NCBI RefSeq assembly: GCF_001757105.1
Contig: NZ_MDHN01000041.1
Coordinates: 186,001 to 250,000, forward strand
DNA from: Alteromonas confluentis
Lineage (GTDB): Bacteria > Pseudomonadota > Gammaproteobacteria > Enterobacterales > Alteromonadaceae
Direction: 5' to 3'
DNA: 64,000 nucleotides
In this document: piece by piece, positions 1-10,042 of the stretch
How positions within the stretch are numbered: the stretch's first letter is position 1
How the letters are laid out: each line of letters begins with the position of its first letter
Notes under the pieces: model-generated
The model's database searches: none
Told to the model about the DNA's origin: nothing
What the model saw: the letters and a program-made list of their open reading frames with translations, nothing else
Position numbers and translations under genes: made by a program

Positions 1-2840
1 TCAGCAATCGCTGTCACCGCTTCAACGTCGCTTTCTGCTACCTGAATAACCGCACCTAATTCTTCGTTAAACAGTACTGCTAAATCATCGTCAGCCAGAC
101 CATCAAGAGAAACAGTCACACCGGTCTTACCGGCAAAGGCCATTTCAGCCACGGTTGTAAACAGACCACCGTCTGAACGATCGTGGTACGCGATGACCAG
201 TTCTTTTTCTACCATCGCCTGTACAGCGTTGTAGAAGCCAAGCAGTGTTTCTGCGTTATCAACATCAGCCGGTTTGTCAGCCAGTTGCTGATACACCTGC
301 GCCAGACAGCTTGCACCCAGACGGTTCTGACCCGCGCCTAAGTCAATCAGCATCAGGCGGGTTGCGCCTTTATCGGTACGCAATTGCGGTGTCAGTGTTT
401 TACGAATGTCTTTTACTGCACCGAATGCCGTGATCACCAGTGACAGTGGAGACGTTACAGATTTCCCCGTACCATCTTCTTCCTGCCAAGCGGTTTTCAT
501 CGACATGGAGTCTTTACCCACCGGAATCGTCAAACCCAGCGCTGGACACAACTCTTCACCTACCGCTTTTACGGCTTCATAAAGACCCGCATCTTCGCCC
601 GGGTGACCGGCAGCAGCCATCCAGTTTGCAGACAGCTTAATGCGCTTGATATCACCAATGTTCGATGCCGCAATGTTGGTCAGGGCTTCACCCACTGCCA
701 GACGGGCAGAGGCGCCGTGAGACAACAAGGCTACAGGCGTACGTTCACCCATAGACATGGCTTCACCGTGATAGGTGTCGAACGCACTGGCGGTAACAGC
801 AACGTCAGCCACCGGCACCTGCCACGGGCCAACCATCTGGTCACGAGAAACCAGACCGGTTACCGAGCGGTCACCAATGGTAATAAGGAAAGTTTTCTCA
901 GCGACCGTTGGCAGGCGCAGCATGCGTTGAGCCGCATCAGCGAGCGTGATCTCTTCACGCTTCAGCGCTTCTGGCGCAACCGTTTCTGATTTCACATCAC
1001 GGTGCATCTTAGGCGGCTTACCTAACAGTACATCCAGTGGCATATCGATAGGCTGGTTATCGAAGTCAGCATCGTGCAATGACAGGTGCTGTTCTTCCGT
1101 GGCTTCACCCACTACCGCAAATGGCGCGCGCTCACGGGCACAGATAGCCGCAAATTTTTCCAGGTTCTCAGGGGCAACGGACAGCACATAACGTTCCTGC
1201 GATTCGTTACACCACAGTTCCAATGGCGTCATACCCGCTTCGTCGGCCAGCACGTCACGCAGTTCGAATTTACCGCCACGACCACCGTCGTTAACCAGTT
1301 CAGGCAATGCGTTAGACAGACCGCCCGCGCCCACATCGTGGATAAACTGAATCGGGTTGTTGTCGCCTAACTGCCAGCAGGCATCGATAACTTCCTGACA
1401 GCGACGCTCCATTTCAGGGTTGTCACGCTGTACAGAAGCAAAATCCAGATCTTCGTTAGACTGACCAGACGCCATAGAAGACGCCGCGCCGCCACCAAGA
1501 CCGATATTCATTGCCGGGCCACCCAACACGATCAGTTTCGCACCAACGGTGATTTCGCCTTTTTCGATGTGGGATTTACGGATGTTCCCCAAACCACCCG
1601 CCAGCATGATTGGCTTGTGGTAACCGCGTACTTCAACGCCGTTAAAACTAGATACTTCCTGCTCGTAGGTACGGAAATAACCCAACAGGTTTGGACGACC
1701 GAATTCGTTGTTAAACGCCGCGCCACCCAGCGGGCCTTCGATCATGATATCCAGCGCACTGACGATACGCTGTGGTTTACCGTAGTTAGCTTCCCACGGT
1801 TGCTCAGCACCCGGAATACGCAGGTTAGAAACCGTAAAGCCCACCAGACCGGCTTTAGGCTTCGAACCACGGCCTGTTGCACCTTCGTCACGAATTTCAC
1901 CACCGGAACCGGTAGCGGCACCCGGGAACGGCGAAATGGCCGTTGGGTGGTTGTGGGTTTCCACCTTCATCAGAATGTCGATATCTTCATGATGATATTC
2001 GTACTGATGCGACTGCGGGTTCGGGAAGAAACGACCCGCCTGCCAGCCTTCCATCACAGCCGCGTTATCTTTATACGCAGAGTGAACAAATTCAGGGTGG
2101 GTTTCGAAGGTGTTTTTGATCATTTTGAACAGGGATTTGTCCTGCTCTACGCCATCAATAGTCCAGCTGGCGTTAAAAATCTTGTGTCGGCAGTGCTCAG
2201 AGTTAGCCTGCGCGAACATGTACAGCTCAACATCGTTAGGGTTACGACCTAAACGGGTGAAACTGTCAAACAGGTAATCAATCTCATCGTCGGCGAGAGC
2301 CAAACCCAGACTGATATTCGCATCAACCAGTGCCTGCTTACCGCTTCCTAATACGTCCACCGAAGTAAAGCTCTGTCCCTGCGCCTGCTCGAACAGCACC
2401 GCCGCATTTTCTGGCGCAGCAAATACCGACTCAGTCATACGGTCGTGCAGTTCTGCCGCCACCAGCGCTTTATCGGCATCCGATAATTCACCGGTTACGT
2501 CTACATAGTAAGCACAACCACGTTCGATGCGGTCGATGGCGGTAAGGCCACAGTTCTGCGCGATGTTAGTGGCTTTGGAAGACCAGGGAGAGATGGTGCC
2601 CGGACGCGGCGTAACGAAGAAACATTCGCCAGTCGGTGCTTTGGTCTGCGCTTTCGGACCATAAGTGAGGAGTTTATCTAAGACCTGACGAGCGTCGTCG
2701 GTCAGTGCTTGCGTTGTGTTCACCAGATGAACAAACTCTGCATAAATGCCATTCACGGTGATACCGGATTGACCCAGCCTTTCAATAAGTTTAGTTTGTC
2801 TGAATTCAGACAGGGCGGGTGCGCCTCTAAGGACCAACAT
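1..2840 (-). CDS. purL: Phosphoribosylformylglycinamidine synthase, 5' part (partial)
   Basis: Catalyses the ATP- and glutamine-dependent conversion of FGAR to FGAM in purine synthesis, in the cytoplasm. Translation from the ATG at 2840 on the minus strand begins [15 protein letters not shown] and continues with an IYAEFVHLV segment, closely matching the start of the E. coli single-chain PurL. The frame stays open for about 946 codons to the window edge. The family is about 1295 residues, so the C-terminal glutaminase domain lies outside the window. The many plus-strand ORFs here are shadows. It is divergent from the MltF-like gene, the same neighbourhood as in E. coli. A sigma-70-like promoter lies at 2921-2949. 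Confidence 0.96.
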   Translation of the reverse strand, partial: MLVLRGAPALSEFRQTKLIERLGQSGITVNGIYAEFVHLVNTTQALTDDARQVLDKLLTYGPKAQTKAPTGECFFVTPRPGTISPWSSKATNIAQNCGLTAIDRIERGCAYYVDVTGELSDADKALVAAELHDRMTESVFAAPENAAVLFEQAQGQSFTSVDVLGSGKQALVDANISLGLALADDEIDYLFDSFTRLGRNPNDVELYMFAQANSEHCRHKIFNASWTIDGVEQDKSLFKMIKNTFETHPEFVHSAYKDNAAVMEGWQAGRFFPNPQSHQYEYHHEDIDILMKVETHNHPTAISPFPGAATGSGGEIRDEGATGRGSKPKAGLVGFTVSNLRIPGAEQPWEANYGKPQRIVSALDIMIEGPLGGAAFNNEFGRPNLLGYFRTYEQEVSSFNGVEVRGYHKPIMLAGGLGNIRKSHIEKGEITVGAKLIVLGGPAMNIGLGGGAASSMASGQSNEDLDFASVQRDNPEMERRCQEVIDACWQLGDNNPIQFIHDVGAGGLSNALPELVNDGGRGGKFELRDVLADEAGMTPLELWCNESQERYVLSVAPENLEKFAAICARERAPFAVVGEATEEQHLSLHDADFDNQPIDMPLDVLLGKPPKMHRDVKSETVAPEALKREEITLADAAQRMLRLPTVAEKTFLITIGDRSVTGLVSRDQMVGPWQVPVADVAVTASAFDTYHGEAMSMGERTPVALLSHGASARLAVGEALTNIAASNIGDIKRIKLSANWMAAAGHPGEDAGLYEAVKAVGEELCPALGLTIPVGKDSMSMKTAWQEEDGTGKSVTSPLSLVITAFGAVKDIRKTLTPQLRTDKGATRLMLIDLGAGQNRLGASCLAQVYQQLADKPADVDNAETLLGFYNAVQAMVEKELVIAYHDRSDGGLFTTVAEMAFAGKTGVTVSLDGLADDDLAVLFNEELGAVIQVAESDVEAVTAIA

Positions 2841-2920
2841 ATCGCTTTACCTGATTGTTTGGAAATAACGTCTGACAGCTCAAAACGCTATCTCTTGGAT
2901 GGACGAGGATTTCGGCGCGG

Positions 2921-2949
2921 ATTATAGAGGAATTCCGGCCTTTTGATAA
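2921..2949 (-). promoter_or_regulatory. Putative sigma-70 promoter of purL
   Basis: On the minus strand a perfect -10 hexamer TATAAT (2926-2921) is preceded by TTATCA (2949-2944) with a 17-base spacer. This would start transcription about 75 bases upstream of the purL ATG. I saw no convincing match to the E. coli PurR operator. Confidence 0.6.
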
Positions 2950-3010
2950 CCTAACATTCCAGACAAGTTTAATTTTTTTTCAAAATTCTACCAAAGGTTA
3001 AGATAAATAC

Positions 3011-4030
3011 GTGCTGTACACAAAGCCTTCCGGTTTACTGCCCAGCGCCTCGCCGGTAAAGAAACTGCTCGTCGCAGTCTTTGTACTAACGGGTCTGAGC
3101 GGGTGCATTCCCCCTTCCCTGCCCGATATTCGCAGTGATATCGAAAACCGGGACCAGTTAAAAGTGGGCATTCAATACGCGCCCGCGCGGTATGAAATCG
3201 GACCACAGGGAAAGCAAGGATTTGATTACGAGTTAGTTGCCGGATTTGCCGAGTACCTGAATGTAGAACTGGTGCTAATTCCTTATTTCGACACCGTGGA
3301 TATGGAAAAGGCCCTCAATAATAACCACATTGATTTCATTGTACCGGGCGGCGCTTATCAGACTTTTGCCACCAAACACAATAAACAGGGTCCCCACTAT
3401 CTTGAAACCGCCTGGCAGTTAAATGCCACTCAGAACGACTCCTTACAGGCAGCGGTATTTGATTATTTCAACGACTCCCACCAGCATGGCATATTTGACG
3501 AACTTCACGCCCGCTATATGATTGCCAAACCACCTTTGACCGAGCCTGATATTGCGGCGATAGTCAATCAAGCAATCGAAGCCAAAGATGAACTGTACGC
3601 TCACTTCGATTCAGTTGCCGGAAGCGTCTCCAGTCAAATTTCTGAGCAAACGTTACGCACGTTATTAGCAGCACTGACTTTCCAGTTAAACCGCTGGCAG
3701 GATAAGACCAATAACCTCGCAGATGCGCAACGTTTCGCTACGATTATGGTATCGATACCGAATATTATTCCCCCTGAGGAAAGGCTATCGATGGCATTAG
3801 CCGCTTTTTATTCGGGCATTCCCCACTTGCTGGACGCTCGTAGGCTTACCCGGAAACAGGGTGGCAATGAAAATAGCTGGATTGATGTCCAGATGCGCTA
3901 TCCGGCACTTGAAGATCCCGACATTTATCGGCATCTTAATGCTGGCTATGTTAACGGAACTAACACAATAAAGTTTGTGTCGAATGTTCATGATTATCAA
4001 CGCGCCCTGGTTGCGCTGGAGGCACAATAA
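3011..4030 (+). CDS. MltF-like lipoprotein lacking the catalytic glutamate
   Basis: It sits where mltF sits in E. coli, between purL and tadA, and begins with GTG. The lipoprotein signal ends in LSGC (Cys32). Residues 45-170 resemble the SBP_bac_3 domain of MltF, but the second lobe is largely missing: the text jumps from PGGAYQTFATKHNK to the family's C-terminal lobe-1 segment ETAWQLNATQNDSL. Residues 215-339 resemble the lytic transglycosylase domain, ending with PEERLSMALAAFYSGIPHLL and DARRLTRKQGGN. Where active MltF proteins read YQESHW, this one reads FQLNRW, so the catalytic Glu is Leu226. The following GVRGLMMLT-type segment is also missing. At 339 residues it is much shorter than MltF (about 480-520). 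It is probably a pseudoenzyme or a decaying gene; the frame is intact. Confidence 0.85.
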   Translation: MLYTKPSGLLPSASPVKKLLVAVFVLTGLSGCIPPSLPDIRSDIENRDQLKVGIQYAPARYEIGPQGKQGFDYELVAGFAEYLNVELVLIPYFDTVDMEKALNNNHIDFIVPGGAYQTFATKHNKQGPHYLETAWQLNATQNDSLQAAVFDYFNDSHQHGIFDELHARYMIAKPPLTEPDIAAIVNQAIEAKDELYAHFDSVAGSVSSQISEQTLRTLLAALTFQLNRWQDKTNNLADAQRFATIMVSIPNIIPPEERLSMALAAFYSGIPHLLDARRLTRKQGGNENSWIDVQMRYPALEDPDIYRHLNAGYVNGTNTIKFVSNVHDYQRALVALEAQ

Positions 4031-4031
4031 C

Positions 4032-4055
4032 GATTCCTGGTTTTATTTAGGAATC
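4032..4055 (+). terminator. Weak hairpin after the MltF-like gene
   Basis: A 7-bp inverted repeat GATTCCT/AGGAATC (4032-4038 and 4049-4055) with a 10-base loop lies immediately after the stop codon. There is no T-tract after it, so terminator function is uncertain. Confidence 0.3.
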
Positions 4056-4237
4056 ACCTACTGACAAATGAAAATTGTAATAAAGTTTTCATCTTTGTCC
4101 GGTAAAACTAAATGCATACTTACAGCGTATTGGTGACTGCCCTACGCGTTATTGCCGCTGTAATGATGAATTTAGTGACAGGTAAGCACTGTGCCTGTTA
4201 CATCAGCGCCCTGACTGTGATAAAAATAGGAGGGTGA

Positions 4238-4390
4238 ATGAGAAGACTAAAAGCAAAAAAGAGAAAAATTGTTTTGAAAAATACGAACAGAAGAAAATTA
4301 ATGTTAAAACGTGCCCATCAACGGGTATTACAACGCCGCCGTCATTTCAATACTGAGGAAATGTTCGGTAAACCTGAAAGCAATAATTAA
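4238..4390 (+). CDS. Small very basic protein of 50 residues, unknown function
   Basis: ATG at 4238 is preceded by a strong Shine-Dalgarno AGGAGGG about 4 bases away. The frame encodes 50 residues starting MRRLKAKKRKIVLKNTNRR and ending in FGKPESNN. Roughly two fifths of the first 37 residues are Lys or Arg, and the C-terminal tail is polar and acidic. It ends 2 bases before the stop of the convergent tadA gene. The charge suggests nucleic-acid or ribosome contact, but that is inference. I do not recognise a family. The main support is the ribosome binding site and composition. Confidence 0.5.
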   Translation: MRRLKAKKRKIVLKNTNRRKLMLKRAHQRVLQRRRHFNTEEMFGKPESNN

Positions 4391-4392
4391 TC

Positions 4393-4950
<558 letters not shown>

Positions 4951-5237
4951 CTAATTTGACCAAATTTTATTTAACTTTCACATTTTGTTGGTTTTTCACA
5001 AAACAAGAAAAACCTAACCAACTGATAATTAATAGTATTCCACATTGGCAACGGACTTGCTTCTATAAAATTAAGATTAAGAGCAAGCGCAAAACCAAGG
5101 CGCTGCACACTGTATCGTTGGCAAATTTGTGGACACATAAAACAATGACACAGTTTGTGACGATTATATCGCCAATCGTTAACGACAAATCGCCGTTAGG
5201 GCGTTACACTTTAATTTTACTTTGTTGAGGGAACAAA

Positions 5238-5471
5238 ATGAATACAACCGCCGTTGTCATTGTTGCTATCTGTGCCTGGGCACTGGTTTCTGTCGTAAAT
5301 GCTGCAAAGGATAAAAGTAAATCAAAGAAGAATTCCAAAGTTGATGAAGCCATGCAGGCTGAAATGGCTGCGCTACGTGAGCGCATTGAAGTGCTGGAAA
5401 AAATCGTGACTGACGAAAACTACGATCTCAAAAGACAGTTCAAAGATCTGGAAAAAGACAGAGTCGCGTAA
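5238..5471 (+). CDS. Small single-pass membrane protein, PspB-like
   Basis: A 77-residue protein with one hydrophobic segment at residues 4-22, a lysine-rich stretch at 24-34 and a coiled-coil tail containing LRERIEVLEKIVTDENYDL. The layout and the RERI-x-LE-xI pattern recall PspB, the inner-membrane partner of PspC in the phage-shock response. No pspA or pspC is adjacent, so the role in envelope stress is inference. A good ribosome binding site (TTGAGGG) precedes the ATG. It is convergent with the antiporter gene. Confidence 0.7.
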   Translation: MNTTAVVIVAICAWALVSVVNAAKDKSKSKKNSKVDEAMQAEMAALRERIEVLEKIVTDENYDLKRQFKDLEKDRVA

Positions 5472-5485
5472 TCGAGCACGCTCCG

Positions 5486-5528
5486 AAAAGCCGTTTGTTA
5501 GGCCAAGAGGCTTTTACGTATAAACGGC
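5486..5528. terminator. Probable bidirectional terminator between convergent genes
   Basis: AAAAGCC (5486-5492) pairs with GGCTTTT (5509-5515), giving A-rich and T-rich flanks on both strands. A second overlapping repeat GCCGTTT/AAACGGC (5490-5496 and 5522-5528) could form instead. The site lies between the PspB-like gene and the convergent antiporter gene. Confidence 0.5.
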
Positions 5529-5560
5529 AATGACTTTCCCGTAGCAGCATAGGGGTAAAT

Positions 5561-7534
5561 TTACGCCCCTTCAAGCAAACGTCGTTCGGCTCTTTCTACC
5601 CGTCGCGGTTTACCCGCAATAACTAACACATCACCTGCTTGCAGCACATCGCCCGGATTGGGCGCGTTAATTTCCTGGCCGTCCCGGCGTAATCCCTGCA
5701 AACGCACCCGCATGCGCTGAAAATCAATATCACTCAATTGTCGTCCAAGACAGGCCGCGTTGTTATTCAATACAACCGCATGCACAAACTCGAGTTTATC
5801 TTCTGTGCCATAGCTTATTTCAGTGGTTTCACCAGGATAAAAACCATGGAGGTGATCATAGCGCCCCTGACGCTCCTCACGCACACGTCGAAGTATTCTC
5901 GACATCGGCACGCCTGCATAGTGTAACACTTGTGAGATTAACATCAGGCTGCCCTCCTGAATCTCCGGTACTACCTGACTCGCGCCCGCTTTATACAAGG
6001 CGTCTAGCTGATAGTCCCTTTTTGTCCTCACCATCAGGTTGATTTCACCGGCTATCTGCCGAGCAGCATTGATAACCTGCTTTGCCTTTTCGGGTTCGTC
6101 AAACGTGACGAGGATTAGGCTGGCTCGTGCCGCTCCCGCATTTTCCAGAATATCTTTCTGGCTGGCATCGCCAAATAAAATCGGTTCGCCAGCATTACGA
6201 CTCTCGTAAACCCGCACGGGGTCGGCATCGATGGTAATAAATGCGATTCCCTCCAGTTTTAGCAGTCGGGCCACAGACTGCCCCACCCGGCCAAATCCAG
6301 CAATGATGATGTGATTGTTGTATTCAGAGGCTTCAGGAATGGTGCTTTCGGGCTCAACATGGCGCATTTGTTTAGGCGAAAGCCGTTGTGCCCATGCAAC
6401 GCTGCGATCCACCAGCATGGGAGTGAGCGCCATGCTGATAACCCCCATACTGATGATGATCGATGAGGTGCGCGCATCAATCACCCCTTCAGTGGTAGCC
6501 AGTGCCGCAATGACAAAACTAAATTCGCCAATCTGACACAACTTGATGCCGGTAGCCCAGGAATCAACCGAATCCCGCTTGAGCATTTTGGCGACCAACT
6601 GGAGCACTAATACTTTAAGCACCATTAACACCAATACCCCGGTGAAGATGAATAAGCCATCGGAAAACAGCACATCGAGCTTTAACTGCATGCCCACGGT
6701 GACAAAAAACAGTCCCATGAGAATATCGCGGAACGGACGAATGTCGGCTTCTAACTGATACTTGTACTGGCTCTCACCGAGCATCATACCCGCAAGAAAT
6801 GCCCCCAGCGCCATGGACAAGCCAAATACATAGGTCAGGCCGCCAGCAAGAATGGCCACTAAAATGGTGGTGAGAACGAACAGCTCATCAGTGCGGGTTT
6901 TGGCGACTTCTCGAAATATCCAGGGTAAAATCCACTTCCCTGCCGACAGTAGCATAATAACAACCACCACGCCCTTCACGAGCGCCATGATCAATGCGCT
7001 GGCCAGGCTGACATCCTGTTGCGATGCCATCAGTGGAATAACAATCAAAAATGGCACTACTGCCAAATCCTGAAACAGCAGAATACTGATCGCCATTTCA
7101 GTACGCCGATGATTAAGGGCACCGGCTTCGGTAAGTTGTTTGATCACAATGGCCGTTGAGCTTAATGCCAGCATGCCACCGACAATGACTGCGGGCCCCC
7201 ATTCAAAACCAAAGAAATGGGCGATCACCGAGAATGTCCCTGTGGTAAAGACCATTTGCCCTAGCCCCACACCGAACACCAGGCTACGCATAGACATCAA
7301 TTTCGGCAAAGAAAATTCAAGACCAAGGGAGAACAATAAAAATACAATGCCGATTTCTGCCAGTAGATGCATGTCTTCAGGATGCAGAAATAACTTGAGT
7401 ACCTCCGGGCCCGCGAGTAAACCAGCAAACAGGTAGGCGAGAATGGGGGGTAAATGCAGCTTGCGAAAAACCGCGACGCTGATAACAGCAAGGGCCATCA
7501 GGAAAACAATTTGTCCGAATCCACTCTCTACCAC
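5561..7534 (-). CDS. Monovalent cation:proton antiporter (CPA2, Kef/Ybal type) with TrkA domains
   Basis: A 657-residue inner-membrane protein. The first 380 or so residues are strongly hydrophobic with the CPA2 pattern (LLFSLGLEFSLPKL, SSTAIVIKQL, FQDLAVVPFL). A TrkA-N Rossmann domain follows with GFGRVGQSVARLL at about residue 411, then a TrkA-C domain near the C-terminus (LSDIDFQRMRVRLQGLRR). This arrangement is that of K+/H+ antiporters such as KefB, KefC and YbaL, which extrude K+ under electrophile or pH stress. No KefF/KefG-like partner gene is nearby, so the exact subtype is left open. Confidence 0.9.
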   Translation of the reverse strand: MVESGFGQIVFLMALAVISVAVFRKLHLPPILAYLFAGLLAGPEVLKLFLHPEDMHLLAEIGIVFLLFSLGLEFSLPKLMSMRSLVFGVGLGQMVFTTGTFSVIAHFFGFEWGPAVIVGGMLALSSTAIVIKQLTEAGALNHRRTEMAISILLFQDLAVVPFLIVIPLMASQQDVSLASALIMALVKGVVVVIMLLSAGKWILPWIFREVAKTRTDELFVLTTILVAILAGGLTYVFGLSMALGAFLAGMMLGESQYKYQLEADIRPFRDILMGLFFVTVGMQLKLDVLFSDGLFIFTGVLVLMVLKVLVLQLVAKMLKRDSVDSWATGIKLCQIGEFSFVIAALATTEGVIDARTSSIIISMGVISMALTPMLVDRSVAWAQRLSPKQMRHVEPESTIPEASEYNNHIIIAGFGRVGQSVARLLKLEGIAFITIDADPVRVYESRNAGEPILFGDASQKDILENAGAARASLILVTFDEPEKAKQVINAARQIAGEINLMVRTKRDYQLDALYKAGASQVVPEIQEGSLMLISQVLHYAGVPMSRILRRVREERQGRYDHLHGFYPGETTEISYGTEDKLEFVHAVVLNNNAACLGRQLSDIDFQRMRVRLQGLRRDGQEINAPNPGDVLQAGDVLVIAGKPRRVERAERRLLEGA

Positions 7535-7728
7535 AACGACTCCTTGGTTTTTGCTGGCAAATACATTTCAGGCCAAATCGCTCAATCTACCGACAAGTCA
7601 ATTTTAGCGATGGCACAGCGCTTGCAGAATCCTCTGCATCAACGATGAGGCGGCAACTTTTTGACTAGCATGATGACTTTCATGTTGCCGCTGGTAAGTA
7701 TAACGCATGGTTCCTGAGGAGCACGGTT

Positions 7729-8634
7729 TTGGAATTTTCAACATCCGCTTTTGAGCACGCTTTACCAGACAGCTTTTATCCTTTGGCGTCGACAGGACCG
7801 CGACTAAGTGCAGAACAGAAGAACGCGTTCCTTGGTCGAATTTTATCTACCATCGACATTTCTGCCCTGGCGTCTTTGTACTTTCATCAGCTAAGACAAC
7901 ATGTTGCACTGGTTCATCTTAACCTGAGCGAAGCCGCCCGTCACCTGACGTATGGCCGGGCACCGGTTAAAAATCTACCGGGCACTACCCTATCGCTGCC
8001 GCTTAGCAATCGCTCGGCTCAAGGCCCGGCACCTTATGTTCACTATGTGTTCGCATCAGAACCAAGCCGTGAAGAGCGACAATGCCTGGGTGAACTGCAC
8101 GTGTTATTCAGTCATCAGTTCAGCAACGCACTGGAGTTTGATCGCCTGAAAAAAATGGCGACAAAAGATGCGTTAACGAAACTGGGTAACCGCAATGCCT
8201 TTGATGAATCCTGTGACAGGCTCACCAGTCGCGCCCTTCGCCACAGTGAAACCTTCGGGCTGTTGATACTGGATCTGGACAACTTCAAGCATGTGAACGA
8301 CAGCTTTGGTCATCAGGAAGGTGACAAAGTGTTGCTTACAGTGGCAACTGAAATCGCCGCGGTATTGCGTGCAGAGGATGAAGCGTTTCGTATTGGCGGC
8401 GACGAGTTTTGTTGTCTGCTGGATTGCTCAAAGAAAACATCGCTTAAACGCATCGCCGATCGTATTAGTTTGAAGATTGCTAACAATACCTTCCTGCGTG
8501 ATCACGGTATTTCCTGTAGCATCGGCGGTGCAGTTTTCCGCCATGAAGACAGTATTTCTGACCTTATAGACAGAGCAGATAAAGCACTTTATCAGGTAAA
8601 AGGCGCAGGTAAAAACGCCTATCTAGCGGCATAG
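7729..8634 (+). CDS. Diguanylate cyclase, GGDEF domain
   Basis: Makes c-di-GMP from two GTP. The start is TTG at 7729, with GAGGA 9 bases upstream and in register with the N-terminal domain. Residues 1-140 form a soluble GAF-like sensory region I cannot name with confidence. The GGDEF domain spans about 145-301, with DALTKLGNR, LDLDNFKHVND and an intact GGDEF at 223-227. An RxxD inhibitory (I) site, RAED at 214-217, lies five residues before it, so product inhibition is expected. No membrane segment and no EAL domain were seen. Confidence 0.93.
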   Translation: MEFSTSAFEHALPDSFYPLASTGPRLSAEQKNAFLGRILSTIDISALASLYFHQLRQHVALVHLNLSEAARHLTYGRAPVKNLPGTTLSLPLSNRSAQGPAPYVHYVFASEPSREERQCLGELHVLFSHQFSNALEFDRLKKMATKDALTKLGNRNAFDESCDRLTSRALRHSETFGLLILDLDNFKHVNDSFGHQEGDKVLLTVATEIAAVLRAEDEAFRIGGDEFCCLLDCSKKTSLKRIADRISLKIANNTFLRDHGISCSIGGAVFRHEDSISDLIDRADKALYQVKGAGKNAYLAA

Positions 8635-8647
8635 CTTGTCAGCCATT

Positions 8648-8682
8648 AAACCCATTAAGAGGCAAATTATTGCCTCTGGTTT
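8648..8682. terminator. Bidirectional terminator between the cyclase gene and tilS
   Basis: GAGGCAA (8659-8665), loop ATTA, TTGCCTC (8670-8676) form a perfect 7-bp stem. AAACC and GGTTT flanks extend it and give U-rich tails on both strands. It lies between convergent genes. Confidence 0.65.
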
Positions 8683-10014
8683 TCATTCTGGCAGCGCGGT
8701 ATCCACCAGGCGAATAATGTACTGCGCTTTCTGAGCTGCCGATAAATAAATGATTTTGTCGGTGAGAATTACTGCCACCGGGTGTTCTTTGTCGATGATC
8801 ACCGGCACCTGATTTCGTAGCCAGGGTGGCACCTTCCACTCTTTGAACCACTTCCCAGGCGTTTTTGCTAACGGGTTATTCAGTACCTGAAGTCGTTTTA
8901 TTTCATGTGCCGCTACCACAGAAAAATCACCCTGGCCTTCAATTTCGAAGGCAATTGGCCACCACGGTAACTGGATAATGGTACCGGGTGTCACTTTTTG
9001 CGGTTCAGGACGACTGAGTGACTCGGTAAGAAACAAGCTCTGATTATAACGCCGAATATCGTATCCACTCATAGAAACCACGGGATTTGCATCAACCCTG
9101 GCCCCCATCGTTTGCAGTATTTCCTCGAGTTGAATTCGACTTGGCATTGGTTTGCGGTGAAGCCGAATCCAATACCGAATAACAGCACGCTGCCAGGGTA
9201 AAGACAAAGCTTGAATACGCGCCACTGACAAGGTGTTGTCAGCGTTCCTTGAAGATAAAAAACGTTCTTTTGTCACTTCATCGAGCAGCGCATTCTGCTC
9301 TTGAAGTAACTCGGCGGATTTGCTGACACTGCCGCCAAACTGCTCCCACCGCGCTGTTATCATTGGCAATATGGTTTGGCGAAGATAATTGCGATCAAAC
9401 CGAAGATCGGTATTTGAATCGTCTTCTACCCATTCAAGCGAAAGTGCCTTTGCTGCCTCTTCCAGGCTTGACCTTGATACATTCAGCATAGGCCGAAGTA
9501 AAGCCACATCACACTTTGTCGACACCGCAGGCATCGCAGCAAGTCCGGCAGGTCCGCTCCCCCGCTTAAGTGCTAGCAATAAGGTTTCCACTTGATCATC
9601 CTGATGCTGACCCAACACCAGCGCCCCCTGCTCACGTTTACAGATATCCAGAAGTGCATCATACCGGGCATCACGTGCTGTGGCCTCAAGGCTGGTACGG
9701 GGTAAATCAGGCACCTGCACTTTCACCGCTGAGAAGCGAATATTTCGCTGTTCACAGAATTCCTGGCAATGCAGTTGCCATTGGTCGGCCTGATCACTTA
9801 AACCATGGTGAATATATACGGCATGCAGAGGAGGTAATGATGTAGATGAACCGAGGGAGGAACAAGCTAGCGCATGGAGAAGAAAGGAAGAATCTACACC
9901 ACCGCTGAACCCAACAATGAGTGTGGTAGGCGGTGATGTAAGCGAGGACAACAGCCGTTGAAGCGATTCGGTGATCTGCAACATCAATGATGTTGCATCG
10001 ACCTTTAAAGACAT
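8683..10014 (-). CDS. tilS: tRNA(Ile)-lysidine synthase
   Basis: Attaches lysine to C34 of tRNA-Ile(CAU), switching its codon from AUG to AUA; essential in most bacteria. The N-terminal PP-loop SGGVDS (residues 37-42) is the ATP pyrophosphatase signature. The domain continues with VYIHHGLSDQADQW and LGQHQDDQVETLLL, both typical of TilS. The 443-residue length fits the long gammaproteobacterial form with two C-terminal domains. It follows accA by 28 bases in the same direction, as in E. coli. Confidence 0.96.
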   Translation of the reverse strand: MSLKVDATSLMLQITESLQRLLSSLTSPPTTLIVGFSGGVDSSFLLHALACSSLGSSTSLPPLHAVYIHHGLSDQADQWQLHCQEFCEQRNIRFSAVKVQVPDLPRTSLEATARDARYDALLDICKREQGALVLGQHQDDQVETLLLALKRGSGPAGLAAMPAVSTKCDVALLRPMLNVSRSSLEEAAKALSLEWVEDDSNTDLRFDRNYLRQTILPMITARWEQFGGSVSKSAELLQEQNALLDEVTKERFLSSRNADNTLSVARIQALSLPWQRAVIRYWIRLHRKPMPSRIQLEEILQTMGARVDANPVVSMSGYDIRRYNQSLFLTESLSRPEPQKVTPGTIIQLPWWPIAFEIEGQGDFSVVAAHEIKRLQVLNNPLAKTPGKWFKEWKVPPWLRNQVPVIIDKEHPVAVILTDKIIYLSAAQKAQYIIRLVDTALPE

Positions 10015-10042
10015 AGCTGTTGTCCCAGATTGTACTGCGGGT

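Noticed and set aside
1569..2252. 227-codon plus-strand frame
   Set aside because: It lies opposite purL, whose protein is unmistakable in the minus-strand frame; the translation has no recognisable features.
2850..2940. Possible PurR operator upstream of purL
   Set aside because: No good match to the E. coli PurR box (ACGCAAACG-TTTCG type) was found near the promoter.
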